NCBI GenBank assembly: GCA_004556155.1
Contig: SFIM01000019.1
Span: 1-43,223 of the forward strand
DNA length: 43,223 nucleotides
Direction: 5' to 3'
DNA from: Clostridiales bacterium
GTDB taxonomy: Bacteria > Bacillota > Clostridia > Christensenellales > Aristaeellaceae
Part shown: one piece after another, positions 23,126 through 30,895 of the stretch
How positions within the stretch are numbered: the first letter of the stretch is position 1
Layout of the letters: every line of letters begins with the position of its first letter
Notes under the pieces: generated by a model
Seen by the model: only the letters and a program-made list of their open reading frames with translations
Told to the model about the DNA's origin: nothing
Databases searched by the model: none
Program-made: the position numbers and the translations under genes

Positions 23126-24091
23126 ATGCCGCTTGTCAATACCCGCGATATGTTCAAAAAAGCCTACGAGGGCGGTTACGCCATCGGCGCTTTCAACGTC
23201 AACAACATGGAAATTATCCAGGGCATCGTGGAGGGCGCTCAGGCGCAGAACGCTCCGCTGATCCTGCAGGTCAGCAAGGGCGCGCGCGCTTACGCCAACC
23301 ATACCTACCTGGTCAAGCTGGTCGAGGCGGCTGTTGAAACCAGCGGTCTGCCCATCGCCCTGCATCTGGATCACGGCCCGGATTTTGAAACCTGCAAGTC
23401 CTGCATCGACGGCGGTTTCTCCAGCGTTATGTTCGACGGCAGCCACCTGCCCTTTGAAGAAAATATCGAGCAGACCCGCCGCGTGGTGGAGTATGCCCAT
23501 AAGTACAACGTCACCGTCGAGGCCGAGCTGGGTCGTCTGGCTGGCGTGGAAGACGACGTGAAGGTTTCCGCCGCCGATTCCAGCTACACCCGTCCTGACG
23601 AAGTGGAAGAATTCGCCACCGCCACCGGCTGCGACAGCCTGGCCATCGCCATCGGCACCAGCCACGGCGCGTACAAGTTCACCGCCGCGCAGTGCACCCG
23701 CAACGCGGACGGCATCCTGGTGCCCCCGCCGCTGCGCTTCGACATCCTAGAAGAAGTATCCAAGCGTCTGCCCGGCTTCCCCATCGTGCTGCACGGCGCG
23801 TCCTCCGTTCCGCAGGAATTCGTGAAGATCATCAACGAAAACGGTGGCAAGATGCCCGACGCCGTCGGCATCCCCGAGGAGCAGCTGCGCAAGGCCGCTA
23901 CCATGGCTGTGTGCAAGATCAACATTGACAGCGACCTGCGCCTGGCCTTCACTGCCAGCGTGCGCAAGCACTTTAACGAGCATCCCGATCATTTCGATCC
24001 GCGCCAGTACCTCACCGACGCCCGCAGCGCCATCAAGGGTCTGGTTGAGCACAAGATCGTGGACGTGCTGGGCTGCAACGGCAAGGCTTAA
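23126..24091 (+). CDS. fba: Class II fructose-1,6-bisphosphate aldolase
   Basis: A 321-residue zinc-dependent aldolase of glycolysis, cleaving fructose 1,6-bisphosphate to dihydroxyacetone phosphate and glyceraldehyde 3-phosphate. AAAGGAGGAAG lies about 6-8 nt before the ATG. Family signatures are the N-terminal AIGAFNVNNMEIIQGI, HLDHGPDFE (catalytic Asp, zinc His), VEAELGRLAGVEDDV, IGTSHGAYKF (zinc His) and VLHGASSVP (zinc His), with NIDSDLRLAF near the C-terminus as phosphate-binding region. It is monocistronic, with its own promoter and a strong terminator. Length and start match the family. Confidence 0.97.
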   Translation: MPLVNTRDMFKKAYEGGYAIGAFNVNNMEIIQGIVEGAQAQNAPLILQVSKGARAYANHTYLVKLVEAAVETSGLPIALHLDHGPDFETCKSCIDGGFSSVMFDGSHLPFEENIEQTRRVVEYAHKYNVTVEAELGRLAGVEDDVKVSAADSSYTRPDEVEEFATATGCDSLAIAIGTSHGAYKFTAAQCTRNADGILVPPPLRFDILEEVSKRLPGFPIVLHGASSVPQEFVKIINENGGKMPDAVGIPEEQLRKAATMAVCKINIDSDLRLAFTASVRKHFNEHPDHFDPRQYLTDARSAIKGLVEHKIVDVLGCNGKA

Positions 24092-24115
24092 TCGAGTTAT
24101 CATTGCAATAGAAAA

Positions 24116-24150
24116 CCGTCGGGTGGGAGCGATTCCGCCCGGCGGCTTTT
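24116..24150 (+). terminator. Rho-independent terminator of fba
   Basis: A 13-bp stem with three G-U pairs (24116-24128 with 24133-24145) and a 4-nt loop is followed by CTTTTC, 25 nt after the fba stop codon. Confidence 0.85.
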
Positions 24151-24201
24151 CATTGCGGCGGATATTTTACAATTCCGTTTTTTATTTGCTGTGCAAATGT
24201 A

Positions 24202-24210
24202 TGCTATAAT
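24202..24210 (+). promoter_or_regulatory. Extended -10 promoter of the secreted-protein gene
   Basis: TGC-TATAAT lies 52 nt before the start codon. No good -35 hexamer is seen at 17 bp (only a T-rich TTATTT), as is usual for extended -10 promoters. Confidence 0.55.
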
Positions 24211-24262
24211 AACCCCGGTCGGCCGGCTGAGCATAGCCGAGGGACCGAGAGGAGAAAGCGTG

Positions 24263-25306
24263 ATGCACAAGGCTTTTAAGATTACGATTATGCTGCTTGT
24301 GATGCTGAGCCTGCTGTGCGCAGGGGCTGCGGCGGAAAGCACTCCAAGCGTGCTGGAAATCAGCAATATTTTTGTATACGACCAGCCGGTTGAGGGCGCG
24401 GATCAGAACCCGGAGGTAAGCCTGGCGGCCAATGCGCGCTATCGGGAAAAGATAGCCGCGCTTGCGGAGACGATCGATTTTACGCAGGAGAGCGAGACGC
24501 TGCGCTTTTGCACAAAGCAAGCGCTGGCGCAGGATGATTTTACCGCGCTTACCTGGCAGGTAACAAATCGAACCGACAAAACGCTGTATGTGAGCGGCAG
24601 CGAGTTTGACACGGATTTTTCGGGCGTTGAATATGATTTGTGCGGGGGCTTGAATCAGTTTAACTTTGTTCTGCATCCTGGCGAGACGCTCGACGCGCGC
24701 TTTCATGGCTGGCTGTGGGCGCATGTCGAGCCGGGCGAGGGGACGCTGCAATTGAAGCTGCGCGTATATGAGCTGACTGGCGATGGCTTGAACGGCGCGC
24801 TGGATGCGGTTTCAATCGAGGAAAGCGGCATGCCGCTGCTGGAGAACGTGGCGTTTCGTGTGCCGATGGAAATGAAGCAGGGCACGGTTTGCTCTGCGCT
24901 TGCGGATGGACAGCCGCTGCTGCGCAGCATGAACGGCTATACGCTGAAGGTGACGCGCGCTGATATGGGAACGCTTGGCATGGAGATCGCATTGGAGCGC
25001 GTATATGATACCAAGGAAGCCGCCGTCGCCGACCCTGGCCCGGGGGATAGCTATTGGGAGTATTCTCTGCCTGCGGCGGATGGTTCTGTGTGGATACACG
25101 CCTATTACGGCATGATTCCGGACGAACCCGAGGAAAATGCTGACGGCACCTGGTCCTGGCATTACAGCGGCAAGGTTTATTATATGTTTTCTCAGCCGGA
25201 TATGATTGTGCTGCGCTCGGTGCACTACGATACGGCAAATGGCTATGATTGGGCGAACGCTGAGGATGCGGCGCTGTCGTTTGCGCTGGATGACGAAACG
25301 AGATAA
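24263..25306 (+). CDS. Secreted protein of unknown family
   Basis: A 347-residue exported protein. The start at 24263 (MHKAFKIT) is supported by GAGGAGAAAG about 5-9 nt upstream. The signal peptide spans about 1-24 (ITIMLLVMLSLLCAGAAA) with an AAA-ES cleavage site. The Cys context (SLLC) is not a proper lipobox. The mature protein predicts mostly beta strands, including WQVTNRTDKTLYVSGSEFD and LHPGETLDARFHG, phrases seen in immunoglobulin-like protein-facing domains. No catalytic motif was recognised. It is monocistronic, with its own extended -10 promoter and a shared bidirectional terminator. Codon composition looks slightly less GC-biased than its neighbours. Confidence 0.8.
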   Translation: MHKAFKITIMLLVMLSLLCAGAAAESTPSVLEISNIFVYDQPVEGADQNPEVSLAANARYREKIAALAETIDFTQESETLRFCTKQALAQDDFTALTWQVTNRTDKTLYVSGSEFDTDFSGVEYDLCGGLNQFNFVLHPGETLDARFHGWLWAHVEPGEGTLQLKLRVYELTGDGLNGALDAVSIEESGMPLLENVAFRVPMEMKQGTVCSALADGQPLLRSMNGYTLKVTRADMGTLGMEIALERVYDTKEAAVADPGPGDSYWEYSLPAADGSVWIHAYYGMIPDEPEENADGTWSWHYSGKVYYMFSQPDMIVLRSVHYDTANGYDWANAEDAALSFALDDETR

Positions 25307-25330
25307 GCGGAAAACTGCATCATATCATAG

Positions 25331-25374
25331 AAAAAGCCGCCGGATTTGGAGACTGGCCAGCCCGGCGGCTTTTT
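25331..25374. terminator. Bidirectional terminator between convergent genes
   Basis: AAAAAGCCGCCGG (25331-25343) pairs perfectly with CCGGCGGCTTTTT (25362-25374) around an 18-nt loop. It has T-tracts on both strands and lies between the secreted-protein gene and the NagD-like gene. Confidence 0.85.
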
Positions 25375-25422
25375 GCGCGCAAACAAATAAGCAGCCCATC
25401 CTTTTGAGCTGCTTCTGCGTTC

Positions 25423-26202
25423 TTATTCTTTCGGCGGAATATCGCCTACGCCGTCCAGCACCAGGCGCGGACGATAGGGGAATTTGCGGATGTCCTCGCG
25501 GGCAGTCACGCCGGAGAGCACCAGCGCGGTGTCTAGGCCCGTTTCGATGCCCGCCACCATGTCGGTGTCCATGCGGTCGCCGATCATCACAGCCTCGGCG
25601 GAGTGCACGCCCAGGATGCGCAGCCCCGTGCGCATCATCAGCGGATTGGGCTTGCCCACAAAGTAGGCGTTCTGGCCGGTCGCCATCTCGATGGGGGAGA
25701 TCATGGCGCGGCAGGCGGGGATGATGCCGTCCTCCGAGGGGCCGGTCAGGTCGCTGTTGGTGCCAATCAGCTTGGCGCCCTTGAGCACCAGATGCACGGC
25801 GCGCAGGATGTTTTCGTAGTTGTAGGTGTTGCCTTCGCCGATGATCACGTAGTCCGGATCGATATCGTTCATGGTGATGCCCTCGTCGTGCAGGGCCATG
25901 ATCAGCCCCGCGCCGCCGATTACATAGGCGCTGCAGCCGGGAGCCTGCGAGCTGATAAAGCGCGCGGTAGCCAGGGCGCTGGTGTAAAAGTGGCTTTCAT
26001 CCACCTCCAGACCCATGCGTTCCAGCTTGCGCTGCAGCTCTTTGGGCGAATGCTCGGACGAGTTGGTGAGAAACAGGAAGTTCTTGTTTTCGCGGTAGAG
26101 CCAGGCGACAAACTCCTTCACCCCCGGCAGCAGCCGGTTGCCATGGTAGATTACGCCGTCCATATCGCAGATAAAGCCTTTTTTGCCGCGCAGTGTTTCC
26201 AT
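25423..26202 (-). CDS. HAD-IIA family hydrolase (NagD/PGP-like)
   Basis: A 259-residue sugar-phosphate or nucleotide phosphatase of the HAD-IIA group. Motif I is ICDMDGVIYHGN (nucleophile Asp), motif II is LFLTNSSEHSP, motif III includes the Lys of FVGKPNPLM and motif IV is VMIGDRMDTDMVAGIETGLDTALVLSGVT. The C2 cap lies between motifs II and III (about 80-180). AAAGGAGG lies 6 nt before the ATG and overlaps the end of the pyridoxal kinase gene. Co-transcription with that kinase is likely; pyridoxal phosphatase activity occurs in related HAD enzymes, so an antagonistic pair is possible but unproven. Confidence 0.93.
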   Translation of the reverse strand: METLRGKKGFICDMDGVIYHGNRLLPGVKEFVAWLYRENKNFLFLTNSSEHSPKELQRKLERMGLEVDESHFYTSALATARFISSQAPGCSAYVIGGAGLIMALHDEGITMNDIDPDYVIIGEGNTYNYENILRAVHLVLKGAKLIGTNSDLTGPSEDGIIPACRAMISPIEMATGQNAYFVGKPNPLMMRTGLRILGVHSAEAVMIGDRMDTDMVAGIETGLDTALVLSGVTAREDIRKFPYRPRLVLDGVGDIPPKE

Positions 26203-26214
26203 GTGATTCCTCCT

Positions 26215-27039
26215 TTACGTTGGGTTGTCTTGTCCTTTCAGCATATCCTCGAAGGCCAGCCCGTACCAGTGGCCGGGCTGACGCTGCGCTGTTTTCCTGA
26301 TGCAGCCATCGCAGAAATCGGCGGCTTTTTGCAGCGCGTCGGGCAGGGGTTGATCATTGAGCAATTGGGCGCACAGGGCGGAGGCAAACACATCGCCGCA
26401 GCCGTGCAGCTCCAGCGAGAGTTTGGGCTTGTGCACGCGGAGCACGCGCCCGTTCAGACGCGCCAGATAGCCGATTTCGTTTTCCCCGCCGGGCACGCTG
26501 GTAATGACGGCGTTGGGCGTTTCAAGCCGGCTCAGGATCGCCTCGGGCGAGTCGTCCGGGCTGCTGCCCGTCAGCAGGGCGGCCTCGGTCAGGTTGGGGG
26601 TAATGATGTGCGCCAGCTTGCACAGCGCGCGCATTTCCTGCACATAATCGGGCGAAAAGCAGCCGTACAGGCGGCCGTTATCGCCCAGCACGGGATCCAC
26701 CAGCACCAGGGTATCCTCCTGCGCGAAATCCTGGATGACCTGCCGGGCGATTTCAATCTGCCGGACAGAGCTGAAAAAGCCGGTGTAGATGCAGTCAAAA
26801 TGCACGCCGATGCGCTGCCAATGGGCGATGAAGGCCTGCATTTCCTCCGTCATGTCGCGCATGACATAGCCGTCAAAGCCGCCGGTGTGGGTGGACAGGA
26901 TGGCGGTAGGCAGAGCGACGGCTTCCACGCCCGCAGCGGACAGGATGGGCAGCGCCACACTCAGCGAGCACTTGCCCAGGCAGGATAGGTCGTTGATCAG
27001 CGCCGCGCGCTTCATGCCGGTATCGTTTACAGACTTCAT
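26215..27039 (-). CDS. pdxY: Pyridoxal/pyridoxamine kinase (PdxY/PdxK-like)
   Basis: A 274-residue ribokinase-fold enzyme that phosphorylates B6 vitamers using ATP. Diagnostic stretches are the N-terminal INDLSCLGKCSLSVALPILSA, TGFFSS, VDPVLGDNGRLY, ITPNLTEAALLTG and the anion-hole motif HGCGDVFASAL with its catalytic Asp. AAGGAG lies 9 nt before the ATG. The gene precedes a NagD-type phosphatase by 12 nt and diverges from the HerA-like gene. Specificity for pyridoxal versus pyridoxamine cannot be decided from sequence. Confidence 0.93.
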   Translation of the reverse strand: MKSVNDTGMKRAALINDLSCLGKCSLSVALPILSAAGVEAVALPTAILSTHTGGFDGYVMRDMTEEMQAFIAHWQRIGVHFDCIYTGFFSSVRQIEIARQVIQDFAQEDTLVLVDPVLGDNGRLYGCFSPDYVQEMRALCKLAHIITPNLTEAALLTGSSPDDSPEAILSRLETPNAVITSVPGGENEIGYLARLNGRVLRVHKPKLSLELHGCGDVFASALCAQLLNDQPLPDALQKAADFCDGCIRKTAQRQPGHWYGLAFEDMLKGQDNPT

Positions 27040-27095
27040 AAAGGCGTTCTCCTTACGGTTGGTAAAATGCGGCGGCCCTGCACGCCTACGGTCAT

Positions 27096-27125
27096 AGTAT
27101 ACGACAGCATATGTGAAAAACGCAA
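27096..27125 (-). promoter_or_regulatory. Probable promoter of the pdxY operon
   Basis: On the minus strand TTGCGT (27120-27125) and TATACT (27096-27101) are 18 bp apart. The site lies about 57 nt before the start codon, in an AT-rich divergent intergenic region. Confidence 0.5.
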
Positions 27126-27224
27126 TAATTTTTTGAAAAAAGATTGTACAAAATATTCATAAACAAAATGCGCCGTTTTTTTTGTGCATAGCGGCAAAAA
27201 AGCGCGCTGCGGCTTGCGCAAGGC

Positions 27225-27254
27225 TTTACAAGCCTTTGCCCTTCGTGATATAAT
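27225..27254 (+). promoter_or_regulatory. Sigma-A-type promoter of the HerA-like gene
   Basis: TTTACA (27225-27230), an 18-bp spacer and consensus TATAAT (27249-27254) lie 34 nt before the start codon at 27289. Confidence 0.7.
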
Positions 27255-27288
27255 CATCTATCGCAAGCAAAAGATACGGAGGGGTTTT

Positions 27289-28986
27289 ATGTATACAGAT
27301 GGAAAAATCTGGCTGGGACAATCGGCCGACAAGAATATCTACCTCCTGCCGCAGATGGCTAACCGCCACGGCCTGATCTCCGGCGCGACGGGCACAGGCA
27401 AAACCATCACCATGAAGGTGCTGGCCGAGTCCTTTTCCGCCATGGGCGTACCGGTGTTCTTCAGCGACGTCAAGGGCGATCTGAGCGGCATGTGCCGGCC
27501 CGGCGCGGACAGCGACAGCATGCGCGCACGCATCGCCTCCTTCGGTATTGATAACTTCCCCTATACAGCCTATCCGACCCGCTTCTGGGATATCTTTGGC
27601 GAGCAGGGGCATCCCGTGCGCATTACGGTATCCAGCATGGGTCCGACGCTGCTGGCGCGGCTGCTGAAGCTGACCGATATCCAGGCGGGCGTGCTTAATA
27701 TCGTGTTCCGTGTGGCGGACGATCATGGCCTGCTGCTGCTGGACCTTAAGGATCTGCGCGCCATGCTGCAATATACCGGCGAAAACCGCGCCGAGTTTAC
27801 CACGATGTATGGCAATGTATCCGCGGCCAGCATCGGCGCCATTCAGCGCGCGCTGCTTGCCTTTGAGGATGAGGGCGGCGCCAGCGTTTTCGGCGAACCT
27901 GCTCTGGACATCCGCGACTGGATGCGCACGGATGTGAACGGCCGCGGCTATATCAATATCCTTTCCAGCGCCAAGCTGATTCAAAGCCCCAATGTGTACG
28001 CCACCTTCCTGCTGTGGATGCTTTCCGAGCTCTTTGAGCGCCTGCCCGAGGTGGGCGATCTGGAAAAGCCCCGGATGGTGTTCTTCTTTGACGAGGCGCA
28101 TCTGCTCTTTGACGACGCGCCCAAGACCCTGGTGCAGAAGATCGTCCAGGTGGTCAAGCTCATCCGCTCCAAGGGCATGGGCGTGTACTTTGTTACCCAG
28201 TCGCCCTCCGATATTCCCGATGACGTGCTGGCGCAGCTGTCCAACCGCGTGCAGCACGCCCTGCGCGCCTATACGCCCTCCGAAATGAAGGCTGTGCGAG
28301 CCGCCGCCAAGGCATTCCGCGTCAACCCTGCCTTCGATACCGAGGAGGCCATCATGGCCCTGGGCGTGGGCGAAGCGCTGGTCAGCTGCCTGGACGAGCA
28401 GGGCATTCCCTGCGTGGTGGAGCGCGCGCGCATCCTGCCCCCGCAAAGCTTGATGGGCGCGGCGGATGACGAGCGGGTCAAGCAGCTGATCCTTTCCGAT
28501 GAGTTTGAGTTGAAATATCGCGACGAGGTGGACCGCGAATCGGCGTATGAGATCATCATGGCGGCTCGGCAGGAGCTGACGGCTCAGCAGCAGCGCGAGG
28601 CCGAGGAGGCTGCCGCCGAGAAGCAGCGCCTGAAGGAAGAAGCGGCCGCCGAAAAGCAGCGGCAGAAGGAAGAGGCTGCGGCGGAGCGCCAGCGTCAGCG
28701 CGAGGAAGCGGCGGCAGAAAAGCAGCGCCTGAAGGAGGAGGCTGCCGCGCAGAAGGCCGCCGAAAAGAAGGCTGCCGCCCGGTATAAGACCGCCGAGCGC
28801 GCGGTCAGCAATGCCGCGTCCTCCGTGGCGCGTTCCATGAGCACCAATCTGGTCAATTCTATCGTGGGCGGCCGCAAGGTCAGCGCGGGCACCATGGCCA
28901 AGCGCGCGGCTACCAACGCCCTCAGCTCCGTCATGCGCTCGGGCACCAATTCCATCGTGCGCGGGCTGTTTGGCAACAAGAAGTAA
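27289..28986 (+). CDS. HerA-like helicase/ATPase domain protein (YjgR, DUF853 family)
   Basis: A 565-residue P-loop ATPase. The start at 27289 (MYTDGKIWLGQ) has GGAGGGG about 4-8 nt upstream and follows the promoter directly. A longer upstream frame would include the promoter. Walker A is ISGATGTGKTITMK, Walker B is MVFFFDEAHLLFDD, a sensor segment is VYFVTQSPSDIPDDVLAQLSNRVQHALRA. Residues about 439-493 are five 11-residue repeats (EEAAAEKQRLK type), a charged coiled coil. A basic Ala/Ser-rich C-terminus (about 500-565) follows. YjgR proteins are poorly characterised and presumably act on DNA or as a membrane-coupled ATPase. Confidence 0.93.
   Translation: MYTDGKIWLGQSADKNIYLLPQMANRHGLISGATGTGKTITMKVLAESFSAMGVPVFFSDVKGDLSGMCRPGADSDSMRARIASFGIDNFPYTAYPTRFWDIFGEQGHPVRITVSSMGPTLLARLLKLTDIQAGVLNIVFRVADDHGLLLLDLKDLRAMLQYTGENRAEFTTMYGNVSAASIGAIQRALLAFEDEGGASVFGEPALDIRDWMRTDVNGRGYINILSSAKLIQSPNVYATFLLWMLSELFERLPEVGDLEKPRMVFFFDEAHLLFDDAPKTLVQKIVQVVKLIRSKGMGVYFVTQSPSDIPDDVLAQLSNRVQHALRAYTPSEMKAVRAAAKAFRVNPAFDTEEAIMALGVGEALVSCLDEQGIPCVVERARILPPQSLMGAADDERVKQLILSDEFELKYRDEVDRESAYEIIMAARQELTAQQQREAEEAAAEKQRLKEEAAAEKQRQKEEAAAERQRQREEAAAEKQRLKEEAAAQKAAEKKAAARYKTAERAVSNAASSVARSMSTNLVNSIVGGRKVSAGTMAKRAATNALSSVMRSGTNSIVRGLFGNKK
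28603..28767 (+). repeat. Five tandem 33-bp repeats inside the HerA-like gene
   Basis: Units begin at 28603, 28636, 28669, 28702 and 28735. Each encodes an EEAAA-(E/Q)-(K/R)-Q-R-(L/Q)-(K/R)-type 11-mer, the last diverged (EEAAAQKAAEK). Copies differ mostly at third codon positions, so the protein repeat is selected. An 11-residue period suits a coiled coil. Confidence 0.85.
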
Positions 28987-28996
28987 GCGCATTGCG

Positions 28997-29045
28997 GCGC
29001 GAAGGTTCAGCACGCTTGAAAATGCCGAGCCTTCGTGCTTTTTTT
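28997..29045 (+). terminator. Terminator of the HerA-like gene
   Basis: GCGCGAAGG (28997-29005) pairs with CCTTCGTGC (29030-29038, one G-U) around a 24-nt loop and is followed by T7. The second pairing AGCACG/CGTGCT is an alternative fold. Confidence 0.65.
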
Positions 29046-29100
29046 GTATCCTTTTTTATGCATTTTACGGCTGCGCGGGGTTTTCAGCCGCTTTTTTTTA

Positions 29101-29109
29101 TGCTATAAT
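29101..29109 (+). promoter_or_regulatory. Extended -10 promoter of the housekeeping operon
   Basis: TGC-TATAAT lies 25 nt before the yicC start codon. The -35 region is weak (TTTTCA at 17-bp spacing). It is the only clear promoter seen ahead of the long run of genes to 43091. Confidence 0.6.
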
Positions 29110-29134
29110 CAATGGTTGCAGGGAGGTTGAAGCC

Positions 29135-30007
29135 ATGCAGAGTATGACCGGCTACGGCCGAGAACAGATTGTGCGCGACGGGCGCGAGATGACTGTTGAG
29201 CTCAAGTCCGTCAATCACCGTTTTCTGGATATTTCCCTTCGCATGCCCCGGCACCTCAGCTTTGCGGAGGATGACGTCCGCCGCCAGCTGGGCGCGGCCA
29301 TGAAGCGCGGGCATGTGGACGCTTTTATTACCTACCGCAATTCCCGTCCCGACGCGCGCAGGGTGTCGGTGGATCCCGCGCTGGCGGCGGCTTACCGCGA
29401 CGCGATGGCCGAGCTGAGCGAAGCCACCGGCGTTGTCAACGATATGCCCCTGTACCGCTATGCGCAGCTGCCAGACGTGCTGACCGTGACGGAGAATGAG
29501 GAAGACTGCGAGGCCGTGGGCGCGCTGCTGCGCGATACCATCGCCCTGGCGCTGGATGACCTGACCCGCATGCGCAGCCGCGAGGGCGAGGCGCTCAAGG
29601 CCGATCTGACGGTGCATTTAAAGCTTCTGGAGTCGCTTCGCCAGCGCATCTTGGCGCGCGCGCCGGGCGTGGTGGAGGATTATCGCCAGCGCCTGACACA
29701 GCGTATCGCGGAGCTGGGCGCGACGGAGATCGATTCCTCCCGCGTGGTGCAGGAGGTGGCCATCTTTGCCGATCGCGCCGCCATCGATGAAGAGCTGAGC
29801 CGCCTGGATTCTCACATCCATCAGGCGTATCTGCTGATGGACGGGGAGGCCGAGTGCGGCAGCAAGCTCAACTTCCTGGTGCAGGAAATGAACCGCGAGG
29901 TCAACACCATTGGCTCTAAAGCCCTGGATGCGGAGATTGCCCGCCTGGTGGTGGAGGCGAAATCCGAAATCGAAAAGCTGCGCGAGCAGATTCAAAACGT
30001 GGAGTAA
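29135..30007 (+). CDS. yicC: YicC/YloC family endoribonuclease
   Basis: A 290-residue protein of the YicC family, which has been linked to RNA cleavage and stress adaptation. The start at 29135 (MQSMTGYGREQ) has GGGAGG 8 nt upstream and lies just after the promoter. N-terminal family hallmarks are MTGYGR and VELKSVNHRFLDISLRMPR. The C-terminal DUF1732 part has RIAELGATEIDSSRVVQEVAIFADRAAIDEELSRLDSHIHQ and LNFLVQEMNREVNTIGSKA. First gene of the operon. In Bacillus and relatives remA (DUF370) lies between this gene and gmk; here only 26 nt separate them. Confidence 0.95.
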   Translation: MQSMTGYGREQIVRDGREMTVELKSVNHRFLDISLRMPRHLSFAEDDVRRQLGAAMKRGHVDAFITYRNSRPDARRVSVDPALAAAYRDAMAELSEATGVVNDMPLYRYAQLPDVLTVTENEEDCEAVGALLRDTIALALDDLTRMRSREGEALKADLTVHLKLLESLRQRILARAPGVVEDYRQRLTQRIAELGATEIDSSRVVQEVAIFADRAAIDEELSRLDSHIHQAYLLMDGEAECGSKLNFLVQEMNREVNTIGSKALDAEIARLVVEAKSEIEKLREQIQNVE

Positions 30008-30033
30008 ATCAACCGCTGCAAAGGAGCGTTTAT

Positions 30034-30636
30034 ATGCGCGAGGTACGCAAGGGTATGCTGCTGGTGATCTCCGGCCCGTCGGGCGCGGGCAAGGGTACGC
30101 TGTATGGAAAGCTGCTCAGGGATGATCCGACCATGACCTTTTCGGTCAGCTACGCCACCCGTTCTCCCCGCCCCGGCGAGGTGGACGGCCGCGATTATGA
30201 CTTTGTTGATGAAGAGAAATTCCAGCGCATGGTGGCCGAGGATGGCTTTCTGGAATACGCGGCGGTGCATGGGCATCACTACGGCACGCCGCGTCAGCCC
30301 GTCATGGAAGCGCTGGCCAACGGCCAGAATGTGATGCTGGATATCGATCCGCAGGGCGCGCTGCAGGTGATGGAGCGCATGCCCGGCTGCGTGTCGGTGT
30401 TTATCCTGCCCCCCTCGTTTGCCGAACTGCGCCGTCGCCTGGAGGGCCGGCACACCGAACAGCGGGAGGAAATTGAGCGCCGGCTGCACAACGCGCGCGG
30501 CGAGGTGGCGCAGATGAATCGCTATCAGTACTTGCTGATCAACGATGATGTGGATGCCGCCTATGAAACGCTTAAGGATATCGTCTCGGCTGAGAAGCAG
30601 CGCTCGGTGCGCTATTTCCCCGAGATGGAAGATTGA
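30034..30636 (+). CDS. gmk: Guanylate kinase
   Basis: A 200-residue enzyme that phosphorylates GMP to GDP with ATP. It has the P-loop ISGPSGAGKGTL, the GMP-binding SYATRSPRPGEVDGRDYDFV, VMLDIDPQGALQVM and IFILPPSFAELRRRLEGRHTE with the lid arginine region. Length matches bacterial Gmk. AAAGGAG lies about 8 nt before the ATG. Second gene of the housekeeping operon, 39 nt before rpoZ. Guanylate kinase is a known target of (p)ppGpp in Firmicutes. Confidence 0.97.
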   Translation: MREVRKGMLLVISGPSGAGKGTLYGKLLRDDPTMTFSVSYATRSPRPGEVDGRDYDFVDEEKFQRMVAEDGFLEYAAVHGHHYGTPRQPVMEALANGQNVMLDIDPQGALQVMERMPGCVSVFILPPSFAELRRRLEGRHTEQREEIERRLHNARGEVAQMNRYQYLLINDDVDAAYETLKDIVSAEKQRSVRYFPEMED

Positions 30637-30675
30637 CGATTCCCACCCAATCAATAAAATGTGGAGGAAAATAAA

Positions 30676-30891
30676 ATGTCTGTAAACAAGCCCGGTATCG
30701 TGGAACTGAGCAAGAAGATAGATTGCCGCTACACCCTGGTGGTGGAAACCTCCAAGCGCGCGCGTCAGCTGGTAGCCGGCGCTCAGCCCCTGATCGATCC
30801 CAAGGATATGAAGCCCGTCAGCATCGCCATTGAGGAAATCAACCGCGGCCTGCTGACCTATCGCCGCAACCTGGAAGACGAGGAGCAGTAA
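30676..30891 (+). CDS. rpoZ: RNA polymerase omega subunit
   Basis: A 71-residue subunit that helps beta-prime fold and assemble. The start at 30676 (MSVNKPGIVELSKKI) has GGAGG 9 nt upstream; the GTG at 30661 would contain that site. The core SKKIDCRYTLVVETSKRARQLVAG and the PVSIAIEEINRGLL helix match the family. It lies between gmk and coaBC, the usual Firmicutes order. It ends in an acidic EDEEQ tail. Confidence 0.93.
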   Translation: MSVNKPGIVELSKKIDCRYTLVVETSKRARQLVAGAQPLIDPKDMKPVSIAIEEINRGLLTYRRNLEDEEQ

Positions 30892-30895
30892 CATC

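Noticed and set aside
28603..28767. Tandem repeats considered as a CRISPR array
   Set aside because: Repeats are contiguous without spacers, in frame, and encode a coiled coil.
27226..29013. 595-codon minus-strand frame opposite the HerA-like gene
   Set aside because: It covers the HerA promoter and is antisense to Walker motifs. No family signal.
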